The notes under the pieces were generated by a model. It had not been told where the DNA came from. It saw only the letters and a program-made list of their open reading frames with translations, and searched no databases. A program made the translations under genes and the position numbers. DNA of 64,000 nucleotides, from assembly GCA_002049455.2 (NCBI GenBank), contig KV919056.1, forward strand, positions 1 to 64,000, in the 5' to 3' direction. This DNA comes from Porphyra umbilicalis (Eukaryota > Rhodophyta > Bangiophyceae > Bangiales > Bangiaceae). Positions 43,737-54,913 of this stretch are shown here, piece after piece (the stretch's first letter is position 1; every line of letters begins with the position of its first letter).

Positions 43737-46734
43737 TCAGATGCCGTCTTAGCAGCAGATCTTAAAAATTGTAGATCGGGCCAACCGGAGTGTTTCACGC
43801 GGCCCTTCGCACAGATAGCCCCACCTACACGCGTCCCAACGAGCAAGAACACCACGATAATACGCGGCCACACGTACCTCTAACCACTCGGATTGGAGTC
43901 TCTGCCCCGATCACTGGTGCGGGTGCAAGCAGGGACCGAAGAACTGATCAGCCGCCGCTTGAGGAATGACAAACATTGAGTCACCGTTGCAGACTGTGTC
44001 GACCGCGCCGGTCCCAACAGCAGCCCGCTTCTTGCGGGCGTCTTGCTGCTTGCGTGACGTTGGCCCGCAAGGAAGCACAACGCCCGCAGCTACCTCGGGC
44101 TTGGACATCACGTGCGTCTGGCGATCTCGTGTATAGTAATTATAGGGCTACGGCCATCCACCGGGCCAGCGCCAAGGGCTTCGTCCGACGGGGTGGTGCC
44201 AGCCGCGGCACTGACGGCGGGTGCCGATGCCAGCCCGTCCACATGATGGCTGCTCGCCGCGGGCACATGCGTTACGACGGAAGGCCCCATGACCAGCAGC
44301 GAAACACCGCCAATGTGGTAAGGGGGCGCCAAGGTAGCCGCCATAGCAGAGCCAGCAAGCGCCCTTGATGTCGGACCCGCCGTGGACGCGAGCGCCAGAA
44401 GAGAAGCGGCCGCGCCAAGCCCGCGCGTCACGCCCTGCGCCCACGTGCGGGGCCCTACCGTCACCGGCCCAATTGTGAGCTGCACAGGAAAATGCGGCGC
44501 CAACGACGTACGGGCCTCGGTCGGCGGTACCGAGAGGTGGAGCCACCACGAAGCGGTATAGCGACGACGTTCGCGTGGCAGCGTGCAATCAGTTCCTTCT
44601 TATTTGCCGGGGGAGGTGAGCCGGCGGGCCTTGAGGGCCATTTGCAGGTCCAAGACAGTCACGCGGGAGCTGATCATGACTCGGGGGCTGGGGAATCTTG
44701 TGAGGAGGAGGTGGAGAAAAGACGGCATGGGCTGCAGTGTAGGTGCCGACGTGGGGGGAGACGGCGACAGCGACCTGTGTGAGCTGATTTTGAGGCTGTT
44801 CCGACAGACCACGTAGCTTTTCATCGCGCCCTATGCCCCAGAAACTCGCTCACAGAGGATGTTTGCTGCTTGCAGCCGGCGCAAAGGGTCCTTCGGGTGC
44901 GGTGACTGCGCATGGCCCGTTGGATGGGGTCGGGCGGGGGGAGGCTCCCACGTCGAAACCAAATGTGATCGACTGGCAGTCGATGTCAGGACGTATTTCT
45001 TTTCGCCCTTCACTGTCGCAGCAGTGGACTTGTATTGTGATCACTGTAACGAACGTATGCGGCCCGTTCGCGTACGTTCGTCACAGTAATCACACTGTCA
45101 CAGAGGTTAGCCGATCGGATGCCCCGCAGCGCTCGTCACTTCACACGAACCTCCACCCAAGAAAGGCCCTAAGATGTGAGGTGAACAATGAATGTGTCAG
45201 GTCCTTCGATGCGGCTCCCAAAATCAAGCCCCGATCGCGAAGTAGCCATTCGATTTGCGTGGTCTGTAAATATCAGCTGGATCATTGTTGCAACGGCTAT
45301 TGCTGAGCTGGAAACAGGACACTGCGCTTTATCACAGTCGCGTGACCAACGTGCATTGATGCGCTCTTCGCATTCACTGAGTTACCCGGTGGCAAGCCCC
45401 TGCTGACGCCCGCGGTAATCTTGGTGAAAAAATGCCAGAACATGCTTGCTGACTTCCAAATCAGGACAATACTTCGTAAGTTCCCGTCCACAGCGGTGTC
45501 TTCAGGAGCATCCCCGATAACCGGCCCTTCATGTTTTCGCGCAGAAGCTGAATCGCCCTCCGAAAGTGCATGACGCTTGGGGATTTCTCGAACTCTATTC
45601 TGTCCGTTCGAGACGTTCTTTAGCTCTCCGAACACGGGAGCCGCGTGACCAGTAGACGGCCCCTGGTAATTGACGTCGAGACGTGTCTCTAACATTCTGC
45701 TGGCAAATCAACCTCCATGAACTGTGTACTTCGGCAAACGCGCCCTCGCAGGAACTGAAAGGCTCTTCGGGGACCTCGGCTATCTCCCTGAACCGGCCTG
45801 GGGGCCATGTGCGACTGCCAATACGAAAGAAAGGGCAGGTGTCCAGTACTGCATCGGATGGATGAGGGAGCGATCCCCATCCGCGGCATCGCTGATTGCA
45901 AAAGACTTCAGAGAACAGTGTGAGCGAGATAATGTTTCTGGCTGCAGGCTCTTTCCTTCTGTATTGCTGATCTCCGAATTTTGTCCTGGGGGACAGAGAC
46001 AGAGACTGACGACTAAGAGCACTCTATTGGTTTAAAACGACAGTAAGAAGGCATCGAAGCCAATAGAAAGCCCGCATTCTGTGCCAGGACCTTGCATCGA
46101 GCAGAACTCACTGTTTGTTGCCGCTTGGTCCGCTTTTCTTGGCATTGAGCAAGCTGCCCACGCGAGATCTTGAGAATTTCTACTGTCTCCTCGCCAGAAG
46201 TGCAGATGAGAGGAGGAGCTGATGTCGTTTTCCAGGCTGCATGGGCACATGTAAGAAATCAGGAGCACCAAGTCAGTCCCAGGGGCGCATCTGATTGGTG
46301 GAGAGAGTCGGTCCGCAAGTCAGTCTCTGTCCACCAGGACAAAATTCGGGGATCAGCAATATTGTGCACAGGACTGACAGTTGTCAGACCTGGCGTACTG
46401 GATCCGTTCTGAAACATAGCTCCTGACGCATTCTTCTTTCGCATTATACTTGAGAGATCAGCATTCTTTACTTTTCGTACATTAGTGGGTGCTACACACT
46501 GAATTTGTGCGGGGACATTAAGCGCTTTTAGGGCGCTTTTTGGTGAGTTTCGGGCGCTTTCAGGGTATTATTGGATCAGGATGACACCACGTCCTCAAAC
46601 TTGGGGCGCGTTTAGAAATCCCATAGTTCGTGTCACAAAACTGACCGCTGCGCACCTCTCCTTACTCAAATTTGGCGTCAGCGGAGATGCTCCACGATAA
46701 TCCGAACCCTGGGCATACTCTAATTAGGCCTGTT
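43737..46734. other. No firmly supported gene; one long hairpin
   Basis: Minus-strand frames 44503-44108 and 44111-43911 may be 5' exons of the preceding unknown locus. The remainder shows short frames only. A strong hairpin lies at about 45036-45093. Confidence 0.35.
45036..45093. repeat. Imperfect 22-bp inverted repeat (hairpin)
   Basis: Left arm TGTGATCACTGTAACGAACG continues into TA; the right arm TACGTTCGTCACAGTAATCA ends CAC. The arms pair with about two mismatches around a loop of roughly 15 bases (TGCGGCCCGTTCGCG). Confidence 0.75.
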
Positions 46735-46990
46735 AAAGCGGACGTTACGGACAGAGTGTGCGCTTTCTTCTTGTCTTCTGGTCCCATGCCTGTTTGTTTC
46801 CTTCTGACACATTATGGACGGTCCGTCATGCTCAAACAGTAGACCCCCCGCCGGCCGTCACGTTACATAGCGCTCGGCAGCCCCGTGAGTGGGGGTGGTT
46901 GACGGAAACTGCACTGTCTCGGATCTTATACTCTCACGGCAAGTGTCCGCGAAACGACAGCATCGGCTCATTGCGGATGAGGGACCAATA
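46735..46990 (+). repeat. Dispersed repeat, copy 2
   Basis: Begins TTAAAGCGGACGTTACGGAC and is homologous, in inverse orientation, to 37641-37994. The right-hand AGCGGACG end seen in copy 1 was not found here. Confidence 0.55.
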
Positions 46991-47313
46991 TGCCCGAGAA
47001 TGACTATCGTCCAGGACCTCAGGTGCACACAATGAGCACTTCTAGTCGACAAATGATATTGAGATCAGGGTACGCTTCGACATACGGTGGACACGTTAAC
47101 GCTGGAGCCTTTTCATGGACTTGCTGCGCCGTCGTCGCCTCGCTGGTGAACGCTGTCTATGAACCCCGCCCCTCCTGCTAGCCCCATCCACTTGCCTTGA
47201 CCTGGATGCCTGCGCAGGGTCCGTGGGAGTAAAGAAGAGTGACGTCCCCGCCGTCGTCGTGTGAGGCTCCATCAGCAGGCGGAGCGCCGTCCGCATGAAG
47301 GGCCTCCGAGGCA
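46991..47313. other. No supported gene
   Basis: Short spacer between the dispersed repeat and MITE copy 2; nothing recognised. Confidence 0.5.
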
Positions 47314-47607
47314 CTAGTGTCCATTCTACTGACCGCCTCATTTGAGCCTCTCAGGCTCATTTGAGCCTATTTTTGATGCCTCTCTGTGACCACGTTCCGG
47401 CCTCGGCTGCTCTTTCTGAGAATAGATCTGGACTCAGCGCAGTCCACTTACCTATGGGCCAACTCGTCGGCTGTGTACGATGAAAACTCGGAGGGGGTGC
47501 CCCAGACACCCCAAAAAGGCCGCGTTTCCAGGCCATATGAGAGGGAGCCTCATTTGAGCCTCATCTGAGGCTCATTTGAGCCTCGGGAGCAGTAGAATGG
47601 ACACTAG
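47314..47607. mobile_element. MITE copy 2 (294 bp)
   Basis: Ends are a perfect 18-bp inverted repeat, CTAGTGTCCATTCTACTG at the left and its complement at the right. Homologous end to end with 31381-31674 and of identical length. Contains CTCATTTGAGCCTC palindromic motifs near both ends and no ORF for a transposase. Confidence 0.92.
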
Positions 47608-48185
47608 GCGGCTTCTACGGCGATATTTACATATGCTCTCTTGTCTGAGTAGGGGTTGTGGGGTCTACGCGCCCCACAGTCGTGGCGTCGTCATCTAAGC
47701 TGCGTCGCCCACTGCCGTGCTCACTTCAGTACGTGTCTACATGGCGAATGAGCGGCATAAAAGAATGATCTGCTCTTTTTTTTTTTACGGCATGAGACGC
47801 ACAGGGTGTATTTGGATGTGGAAAGATAAGCGTCGTTGACACCTTGTATTTTCGGTGTCATTGCTGGGGATTTCTTTTTGCATTACGTGCTGTGTTTGTG
47901 TCTGGCTTTGCGCAGTGATTAGGCGTCCGTGACTCTGGGCTCCCTACTCCCGCAGGTGGACCATGTATACGTCAGCGACTGGTGACATCAAGCCTGTTTG
48001 CGTCAGGACGGGGCAGCAGAGGCGTGCGCGAGGCGAAGACAGTACCGGCTGCGAAGTGGCCCTCAATTTCGTGTGTGCGTCCTGCGACTGACGAGTGTAG
48101 ATTTCTCAACACATCATCCCGATCGTCGATCGAGGACCCATTTTTGGCTGAAAGTGGGGATTTGAGTGCCACACCACCGCTGATC
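47608..48185. other. No supported gene
   Basis: Mid-GC sequence with a short T run near 47778. Frames are short; nothing recognised. Confidence 0.45.
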
Positions 48186-48550
48186 GCTCTCTTTCAAGGC
48201 CAACCGCGCACCCCACCCCCCCATGTCAGTGGCTCATCTGGCAGCCCGCGACGACTGGCACCTCTCCGAGTGCACACAATCGAGGCCAACCGCGCGCCCC
48301 CCCCCCATTTCAGTGGCCCATATGGCTGCCCGCCACCACTGGCACCTCGCCGAGTGCACCCAATCGAGGACAACCGCGCACCCCCCCTCCCATGTCAGCG
48401 GCTCATCTGGCAGCCTCCAACCACGCGCGCCCCGCAGATTGCACACAACCGAAGCCAACCGCGCACCCCCCCCCCGCCCCACGTCAGTGTCTCATCTGGA
48501 AGCCCGCCATCAGTGGCACCTCGTCGAAGGCGCACAACCGAGACCCACCA
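48186..48550 (+). repeat. 85-bp tandem repeat, four copies
   Basis: The landmark CAACCGCGC(A/G) recurs at 48201, 48287, 48371 and 48456. Each unit contains GTCAGTGGCTCATCTGGCAG and a C-rich block of variable length. Because 85 is not a multiple of three, the frame rotates between units, arguing against coding. Confidence 0.88.
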
Positions 48551-49590
48551 CACACTTCCTTTCCTCTTTATGGCTTATCTGGCTGTGTGCGCGTTCTCCT
48601 GCTGCACTGGAGCATGTTGGCGTGGCCGGGAGTATTTCAGGGTATGGACTGGAGTGCCGTGTGGACATTCAACGGCACGTGAGATGCGTGGAGCGCTGGA
48701 CGGGCCCGGAAACACCATGCCCCACTTCTTCGTCCCACCAGGTGCATCATGTTGACCTCATCTCGGCGCTCATTACTGACTCATTGTGTCGCTCACTCCC
48801 TGTTCGGTCTGTGACTGTGTCTGGAAAGGACCCACACCTCCGTTCATGTGACGATGTCACCACGCGTAGCGCGCCGCACCACGCGTGCAATGCGTCGCTC
48901 GTAGCCACAGAGATGATGAGGGTGTGTATGTCCAACGCCGTATTATGCTCTCAAGCCCGGAGGTGTTGCAATTCTTTTGCTTTGTGCTGTTGTTGTGCCA
49001 CCATCGCCGCGGCAAGAAGTGTGCATAGTGTCCATACCAATAGTCTATTCACTCTGTGCTTTTGTTGCACCGTACCTGTTCCACTTTCTTGTCCACGTCC
49101 GGTCCATTGATGTTCTGGTTTTTTGTCGCCCGGTGTTCTTTTGTACTGCTTGGAACGTTCCTGTGCGCACTCTGTGATCGTGTTGCAACCTGCCTCCTCT
49201 GTTGTCTTGGCCACATATGCTCAACCGATGCTCTGGTTTTCGTTGCCCCATGTTCATCTTCACTGCATTGATTGTTCCTGTGCTCGAAGCAGGTGTTGGA
49301 TGGTTGTCACTTTGGGGAGGGTGCGCGTCGGCACGGGACTACGTTGAGCCCACTAAGTGTATCTTTTGGGGTGTGACTTAGGTACTGGGGCATCGTCTCG
49401 TTCGTCGTTCCACTTTGTGTGTGTGTACCTTAGGCATCTTTGTTTCTTCATGCCATCGCGCTCTGGTCCCACATTCTTTGCTTGCTCACATCTCCTTGCC
49501 ACGTTGTATCTCCTGTCCTCTGTACACTAGTTGAGACTGCCTCTAGCGATTGCTTCCACTTCATCATGCGCGGACAATTTAGTTCTGTTC
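48551..49590 (+). other. C/T-rich segment, no supported gene
   Basis: Pyrimidine-rich from about 48960 to 49550. A diverged internal duplication around TGATGTTCTGGTTTTTTGTCG (49107) and GATGCTCTGGTTTTCGTTGC (about 49228). No domain. Confidence 0.4.
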
Positions 49591-52143
49591 CTAGTCTTGG
49601 CCGGATGCGCGTTCCGTGCCACATTCTACGGCCAAGGTGTCTTCAACGGCATGCAAGTCGTCCTCCAATCCCAACCAGCCGTCCACCACCAACTTCGTGT
49701 CAGCCGCATCTCCCTCACCAAAGCACTTTTGAGCAATGTCACAGGTCCCCATCATACCAATGACTACTTTAACGTCATCGGCTATGCAGCGACACGACGC
49801 GCGGTACTCACCGTGGTCCGCGAGCAAGCAGGCTTCCATTGCCAACGGAAAAATGCATGCCTTCGCCCTACAGTGAGCAATAATTATCGGAGACATAGCC
49901 TCCCACTCCTCTAAAACCCGCTGCGCGAAATCCCCGAGATGTGCGGTGGCGCCGTGCCTCACGCTCAAGACTGGGCGCGGAAGCGCTGCTCGGCGGCGGC
50001 TGCGCCGAGGGTTTGGCCGTGCCGCCCCGTTAGGAGTTGTGGGAGGGGCGGCTGGGCGCTCAACCCACACGTTGGGTCTGGCCGCCAGCGCCAAGTCCCT
50101 CAATCTTGGGACTTTCAGACTATCGACAATGGGTGGAGCATACGAAGACGCGGCTGCACCCCATGTTGACGACAGGGGCGTCGGTGGCAGACTGCTCGGC
50201 ATAGCGGTGGTTGTCACAAGAGGGGGTGTCGGGAAAGGGGGGGCGACCGCTTCCATAGCGGATGCAGGGGTATGGGAAGCGTGACATTTACCAGCCAATG
50301 GCGGCGCCCCAGGTTGCGCCACCAGTAAGGAGATCGCACCTGGCCGGTCGGCCAATGAAGCGTCAATCCAGGTGCCGCTGGAGCCAACATCAGTGTCCAA
50401 TGAGCTTAAGGGCGCCCAAACCATCCCAGCGCCAACCCCCAGCACAGTCCCTGGCGCAGTACCCGTAGCCACGGGCATTGCGGATCTAGAAGCGCAGGTA
50501 GATGTACCGCAGGGAGCTTGTGCGCTGGCTTCCGCCGCTGCTGCATGTGAATTCGCCGCCGCGGTGGATGCTGCGGGCGCCACGGCCGCTGCCGCCTCTT
50601 GTAGACGCCGCTTTTAAGGTGACGCGCCCAACACCAGCAAAGTCAGCCGCCCCTCGTATCTGCGTTAGAGATACGCGATGATGCCAGCGTCCAGTGGTTG
50701 GTGCACCGGCCTCACGTGTGAGGGTAGCGGGTAGATTGCGACGCCATCACTCTCGAATTTGGTGTGTGCCCCAAAGTTGTCGACCACAAGGATGACGGCA
50801 GAGCAAGTTCTGAATGGCACGTTCGGCACGAAAACCGTCTTGCACAACTTCTCGTAGACAGTGCCGTCCATCCATGCCGACTGTTGCGAGAAGTATGGCA
50901 GTGGGCAACCCTCTCGAGGCGGCTTGAAAAACTGTGGGACAGCCGCACACCCGATGATGGCGACGGGGATCTTGTGTGAGCCAGTAGCGTTGCACGCCAA
51001 GACAAGAGTCACGTGGTCTTTCACCTTTATGGCCTTAGATCCGCGCACACGCCGTTGGCGTCCTGCAGTGATGTAGGTGCGACTGGGAAGACACCGTTAC
51101 TGCAAACCGGTCTCATCTATGTTGTAGAGGTTTTCTGGGTCACAATCTGCGAGATTCGACCAAATTTCCGCTATACACCGCTCTCCCTTGCGCACGGCCT
51201 CGGCCGCTGAGCCCGCCTGGCCCCACGGCTTCACGCTGTTGAGACGGGGACGGGACGCCCAACGTTGGATGAACCCTGGAGAGCCCACGAACCCCTCGAT
51301 GCCGAGATTTGTGGAAATCTTTCTTGCCCTTGCTTCCAGGACCGCAATCGTCATTGGCAGCTCTGCCCCGCCCATGGACTCGATGCCATCAAGCCAGGTC
51401 TTTAGAGAAGCGTCTATCTCTTCAAACTTGTACCGCCGTGTACGCGTAGTGTCCAATGGCTCGCCGTCACGAGCTCGTGTCAGAATCCGAGCGCGCTCTC
51501 GCTGCTGATATGTGCGGCGGGCAACCTAGCGCGAAGTCTCCGTGGGGAACGCCTCTTAGAGGGACCGCCACGTATGCACACCGCTGTCATATATGCGTAT
51601 GAGCTCAGTCTTGTCGCTAAAAGTCGAAGTCGCCTTGGTCTTGCGTGGCCTCTGGGGGGGTCGGGAAGATGGGCGTAAATCTGGCTCGGTCGGCTCGTTT
51701 CGAGACGCAGTTGATCGTCCAGCCAGTTGATCAGTTGATCGGCACGGCCTCGACGGTGACAATGTGGATGGCTCGTGGGCACACGCGCGAGCAGCCGAAC
51801 CATAGTGAACTGCAGATTCCGCGGCAGCAGCAGCGGACGCCAAGCGAACGGCGTGCAGCGTCTCGTGAGATGGATCTACGACAACCTCCTGCACCGCAGC
51901 TTCGGCGGCCGCGGCCGCAAGGGCAGGTGCTGCACCTGGAATCACAGGGTTCATTTGTGGAGCACTGCCGCGCTGCTGGCACGGAGCCCGTGGCGGTTGC
52001 GGTGGGGCTTTGGGGGAGCCGGGAAAGTGAAAGGAAGAGGGAAAGGGGTGGTAGGTGAGCGGTGACAACTGTGGTTGCGACAGCCGTGGTCGACAGCAGT
52101 GGTCATGACGACGGTGGTTACGACGGCGGGTGCACCCGAACAT
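49591..52143 (-). pseudogene. pogo/Tigger-like transposase with five in-frame stops
   Basis: One minus-strand frame spans the whole locus. In order: an Ala/Pro-rich N-terminus, TFSDKTELIRIYDSGVHTW (psq/CENP-B-type HTH start), a CENP-B-like DNA-binding domain (IDASLKTWLDGIESMGG ... FVGSPGFIQRW), then the DDE domain: LYNIDETGLQ (first Asp), KVKDHVTLVLACNATGSHKI, VILVVDNFGAHTK (second Asp), HVRPVHQPLDAGIIAYL (third Asp). The C-terminal region has EEWEAMSPIIIAHCRAKACI, the usual end of these enzymes. Stops: TAA 51558-51556, TAG 51528-51526, TAA 51099-51097, TAA 50667-50665, TAA 50616-50614. No frameshift is needed, so decay has been by substitution. The true start codon is uncertain. Confidence 0.85.
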
Positions 52144-52283
52144 TACCGGCAGGGAGCAGCGATAGTGAGTTGCTGTCCGATCGTCAAATAATGATCGCTT
52201 CGTAACATTGTCTTACTCGAATCAGCAACGGTCGATCTCATTCACTTATTGAGCATCCTACTCTCCAAGTGAATGGCACATAA
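52144..52283. other. Junction between head-to-head element remnants
   Basis: Short spacer between the 5' ends of the Tigger-like (minus) and the unclassified element protein (+). Nothing recognised. Confidence 0.4.
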
Positions 52284-54913
52284 GTGCATATTGACTGTTT
52301 TACGCACCCGGCACCAGAAATTTTACCATTCCTGTGGCTGGGGTCCGAGGCGGCGGAGCAAGCCGGGCTTTCCAGGCTGTGCCGCAAGGAGGCGTGTCCA
52401 GCATGCCGCACGCTCGCTGAGAAGCGCAACCATACAGCGGCACTCAGTGCCACGCGGCCTGGGCTGTCGGCAGCGGAATGCAAATCGAAAGCAGGTGCGC
52501 GTGCTCAACCCGCCGCACCCGCAGCCAGGGCCCTTGTGAGACCAGTGACATGCACCGTGACGCATTGCTCAGAGGGAGTGAAGGCACACCACGCAGCAGC
52601 ACAGGCGGGCACGTCGGCCGATGGCGAGCCAGTTACGGCGACGGAATGCGCTCCCGCCCCAGCTGTGGAATTTGCGCCTGCCATGATGGCGGATGGGGCT
52701 CCCATTGTGGCGGCGGATGGTGCTCTAGCTCTGGCGTTGGATTTCGCACGTGTGGTGATTGGGGTATCCCTTCCCGCCCAGCCCATCGTCGATTCTGCCA
52801 TCGCCACTGCGGCAACAGCATATGGCACCATGAACGCAAAGTCAATGGCAGTCAGTCGGAACCATCCTCCGCGCTCACCTGGTGGCTAAACAGCCGAGTG
52901 CGCTGCGGACCAGGGCCAGAAACGGAAGGTATCCACTTTACACCCATGAAACTGTGCCTCACAAGGCGGTCGTCGGCCGTAGGCATGCTCGCCGCCGGTC
53001 CCTCGAGGCGTCGGAGACAGTCGCCCGATGGTGCCGGGCTGACGAGGCTGCTGTAAAGGCAATTCTCAAGAGCGTCTGCCGCAAAGAACTAAACCTTGGG
53101 ATTTTTGCAGTTGTTCCATCGACAGCCATCGCGGCGCTTCCCATGCGGCTGCAAGCCCAGTTCCACGTGGCTAACAGTGATAGCTACGAGACGTGGAGGC
53201 TGATTCAGCGCCTGGTGGGCGGGTCGCTGACCGGGCTGGCAAGTGCCCCCGCCATGCGTGCGGAAGGCAAGGCGGCGTTCTCAGAGCCACTCAACCGCGT
53301 GACCTCGACGCCTGTGAGCGCCACGATGGTCAGCCTAGAAGCAGCCTTGGAAGCCCTGATGGAGGATCTTGGGGCGCGGAACCAGTTCATCGAGTGGCGT
53401 GTCGCTGCACGGCAAGCTGGTGAGAGTCTTCTCGATTTTTTGCTGGAATAAGGGTGGACGTCAGAGCTCCTGCAAGGCCATCCTCGTGTGCATCAACAAT
53501 CCACATCCTTGCAGCAGAGAAATTACCATCCTTTTTGGTTCATTTCAGTGCCAAAAGTACGACTACAGAACCCTGGCGGCGATGGCGGATCTTGATGTTT
53601 CGGACCTAAAGGACCTGCGGGCGGATGGGACCATGTTCTTGGGGGGCACGCGACTGGTCCACCTGACGCTGCTCGGCGACCACTTCGTCACGACGTCAAC
53701 TGACAGACATGCGGGTGCTAGCTACCGTTTACCCTGTGGCTACTGTTGCGCTCTGGCTTGGCCGTCTGCCAAAGCCATCAAGCTTATCTGCAAGTGCGTC
53801 GACTACGGCATAATACAGGACGGCAGCCGCGACGCGCGCAATTAATGCACTCTCGCCCAGAAGGCGGCAGTTGCGGCGCTGTACACCGACGGGCCGCTGA
53901 CTACCCTTTCGGACCTTTTTGCCGTACCGGTCACCCTCTGGATTATGACGCGGCCGCTGATGCTTTTCGATCCAGAGCATATTTTGACCATGCCGCTTCA
54001 CGTTACGCTAGGTGTCAGCCTGCTTTCGTTGACGCTGGGAGTAGACGCGGTTGTGTTTGATGCGGGGCCGGCGCGGGCGCACAGGTGCGCATTGGAGCTG
54101 ACAGCTACTCTGCGCCTGTACTTGGGCGTGTCGCCTGCCCCTTACTTGGGTGGAAATTTTAAGGGAAGGGCCTGAGACAAGATTGAGCCGCGCCTTGCGG
54201 CCGTTTGCGATGTGCTGGACCGATATCTTCCATCCACACGTGCGGCAGCCTTCCGCTGGGCAAGCGAGCTGTGGGCAGATTTGCTCCCGGTTCTGAAGCG
54301 GGCGGCAATGTTTGCTGCCCGGCAGCGGCACTTCTCCCGGCGGCAAGCGGCTGACTTCGTGGATCTCCTACAGTCCAGCTGTGGGTGGCTAAGCATCACA
54401 CCTAAGCTGCATATCCTTGCTTGCCACGCAGCTGACTGGCTGGACTACTTTCGGTGGCTGGGTCTGTTTGCTGAGTTGAGTAGCGACGCATGGCGCGGCT
54501 ACCGGAACCAGAACGCCGCGGTGTTTGCGGCGGGCTTCTTCTTGCAAAGGTGCGTGCGAAAGGTGCAGCGGGCGGCAGTAAGCCGTGGCCCCGGCCACGC
54601 GTCACTCACCCAGGGGAAACGCCGGGCATGGGCTACCCCGATTGGGCGGTGTGCCGAGCGCGTCCGAAATTTGCGAATCGACTGGACCCACTTGCAAGCT
54701 GGTCTAAGGATCCGGCAGCCACCGCAGACACCAACGCGGACAAATAGGCCAACACTTTCTACCGAGCGGCGGTTTGCAAGATTTCGACCGACCATGCTAG
54801 TCCCAAATCCGTGCGTGGGCCAGCGCACTGCGAGTCGGATTTTCAACGCCGGGATAGTTCTAAATTTGCCGGCTTCTAAATGTATAACGAGTAGACGCGA
54901 AAGACTGTTTTGA
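52284..54913 (+). pseudogene. Unclassified transposon-type protein, copy 1
   Basis: Same family as the minus-strand locus at 56285-58664. Order: a Cys-containing N-terminus (LCRKEACPACRTLAEKRNH), Ala-rich linker, then from 52882 in another frame VCRKELNLGIFAVVPST and LVGGSLTGLASAPAMRAEGK. A T-rich CAG acceptor-like site at 53548 precedes a third frame with LLGDHFVTTSTDRHAGASYR and LPCGYC, then PEHILTMPLHVTLGVSLLSL, GVSPAPYLGGNFKG, and SITPKLHILACHAADWLDYF with AELSSDAWRGYRNQN. TAA at 53843 and TGA at 54173 interrupt the last frame. The blocks 'G-D-(Y/H)', 'PCxxC', 'PLHxTxGV' and 'TPKLHIL' resemble a family seen in repetitive genes of cnidarians, oomycetes and algae; I cannot give its accepted name. 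Confidence 0.5.

Noticed and set aside
48223-49110. 295-residue frame with repeated WHLSECTQ peptides
   Set aside because: Produced by the 85-bp tandem repeat, whose length rotates frame, followed by C/T-rich sequence.
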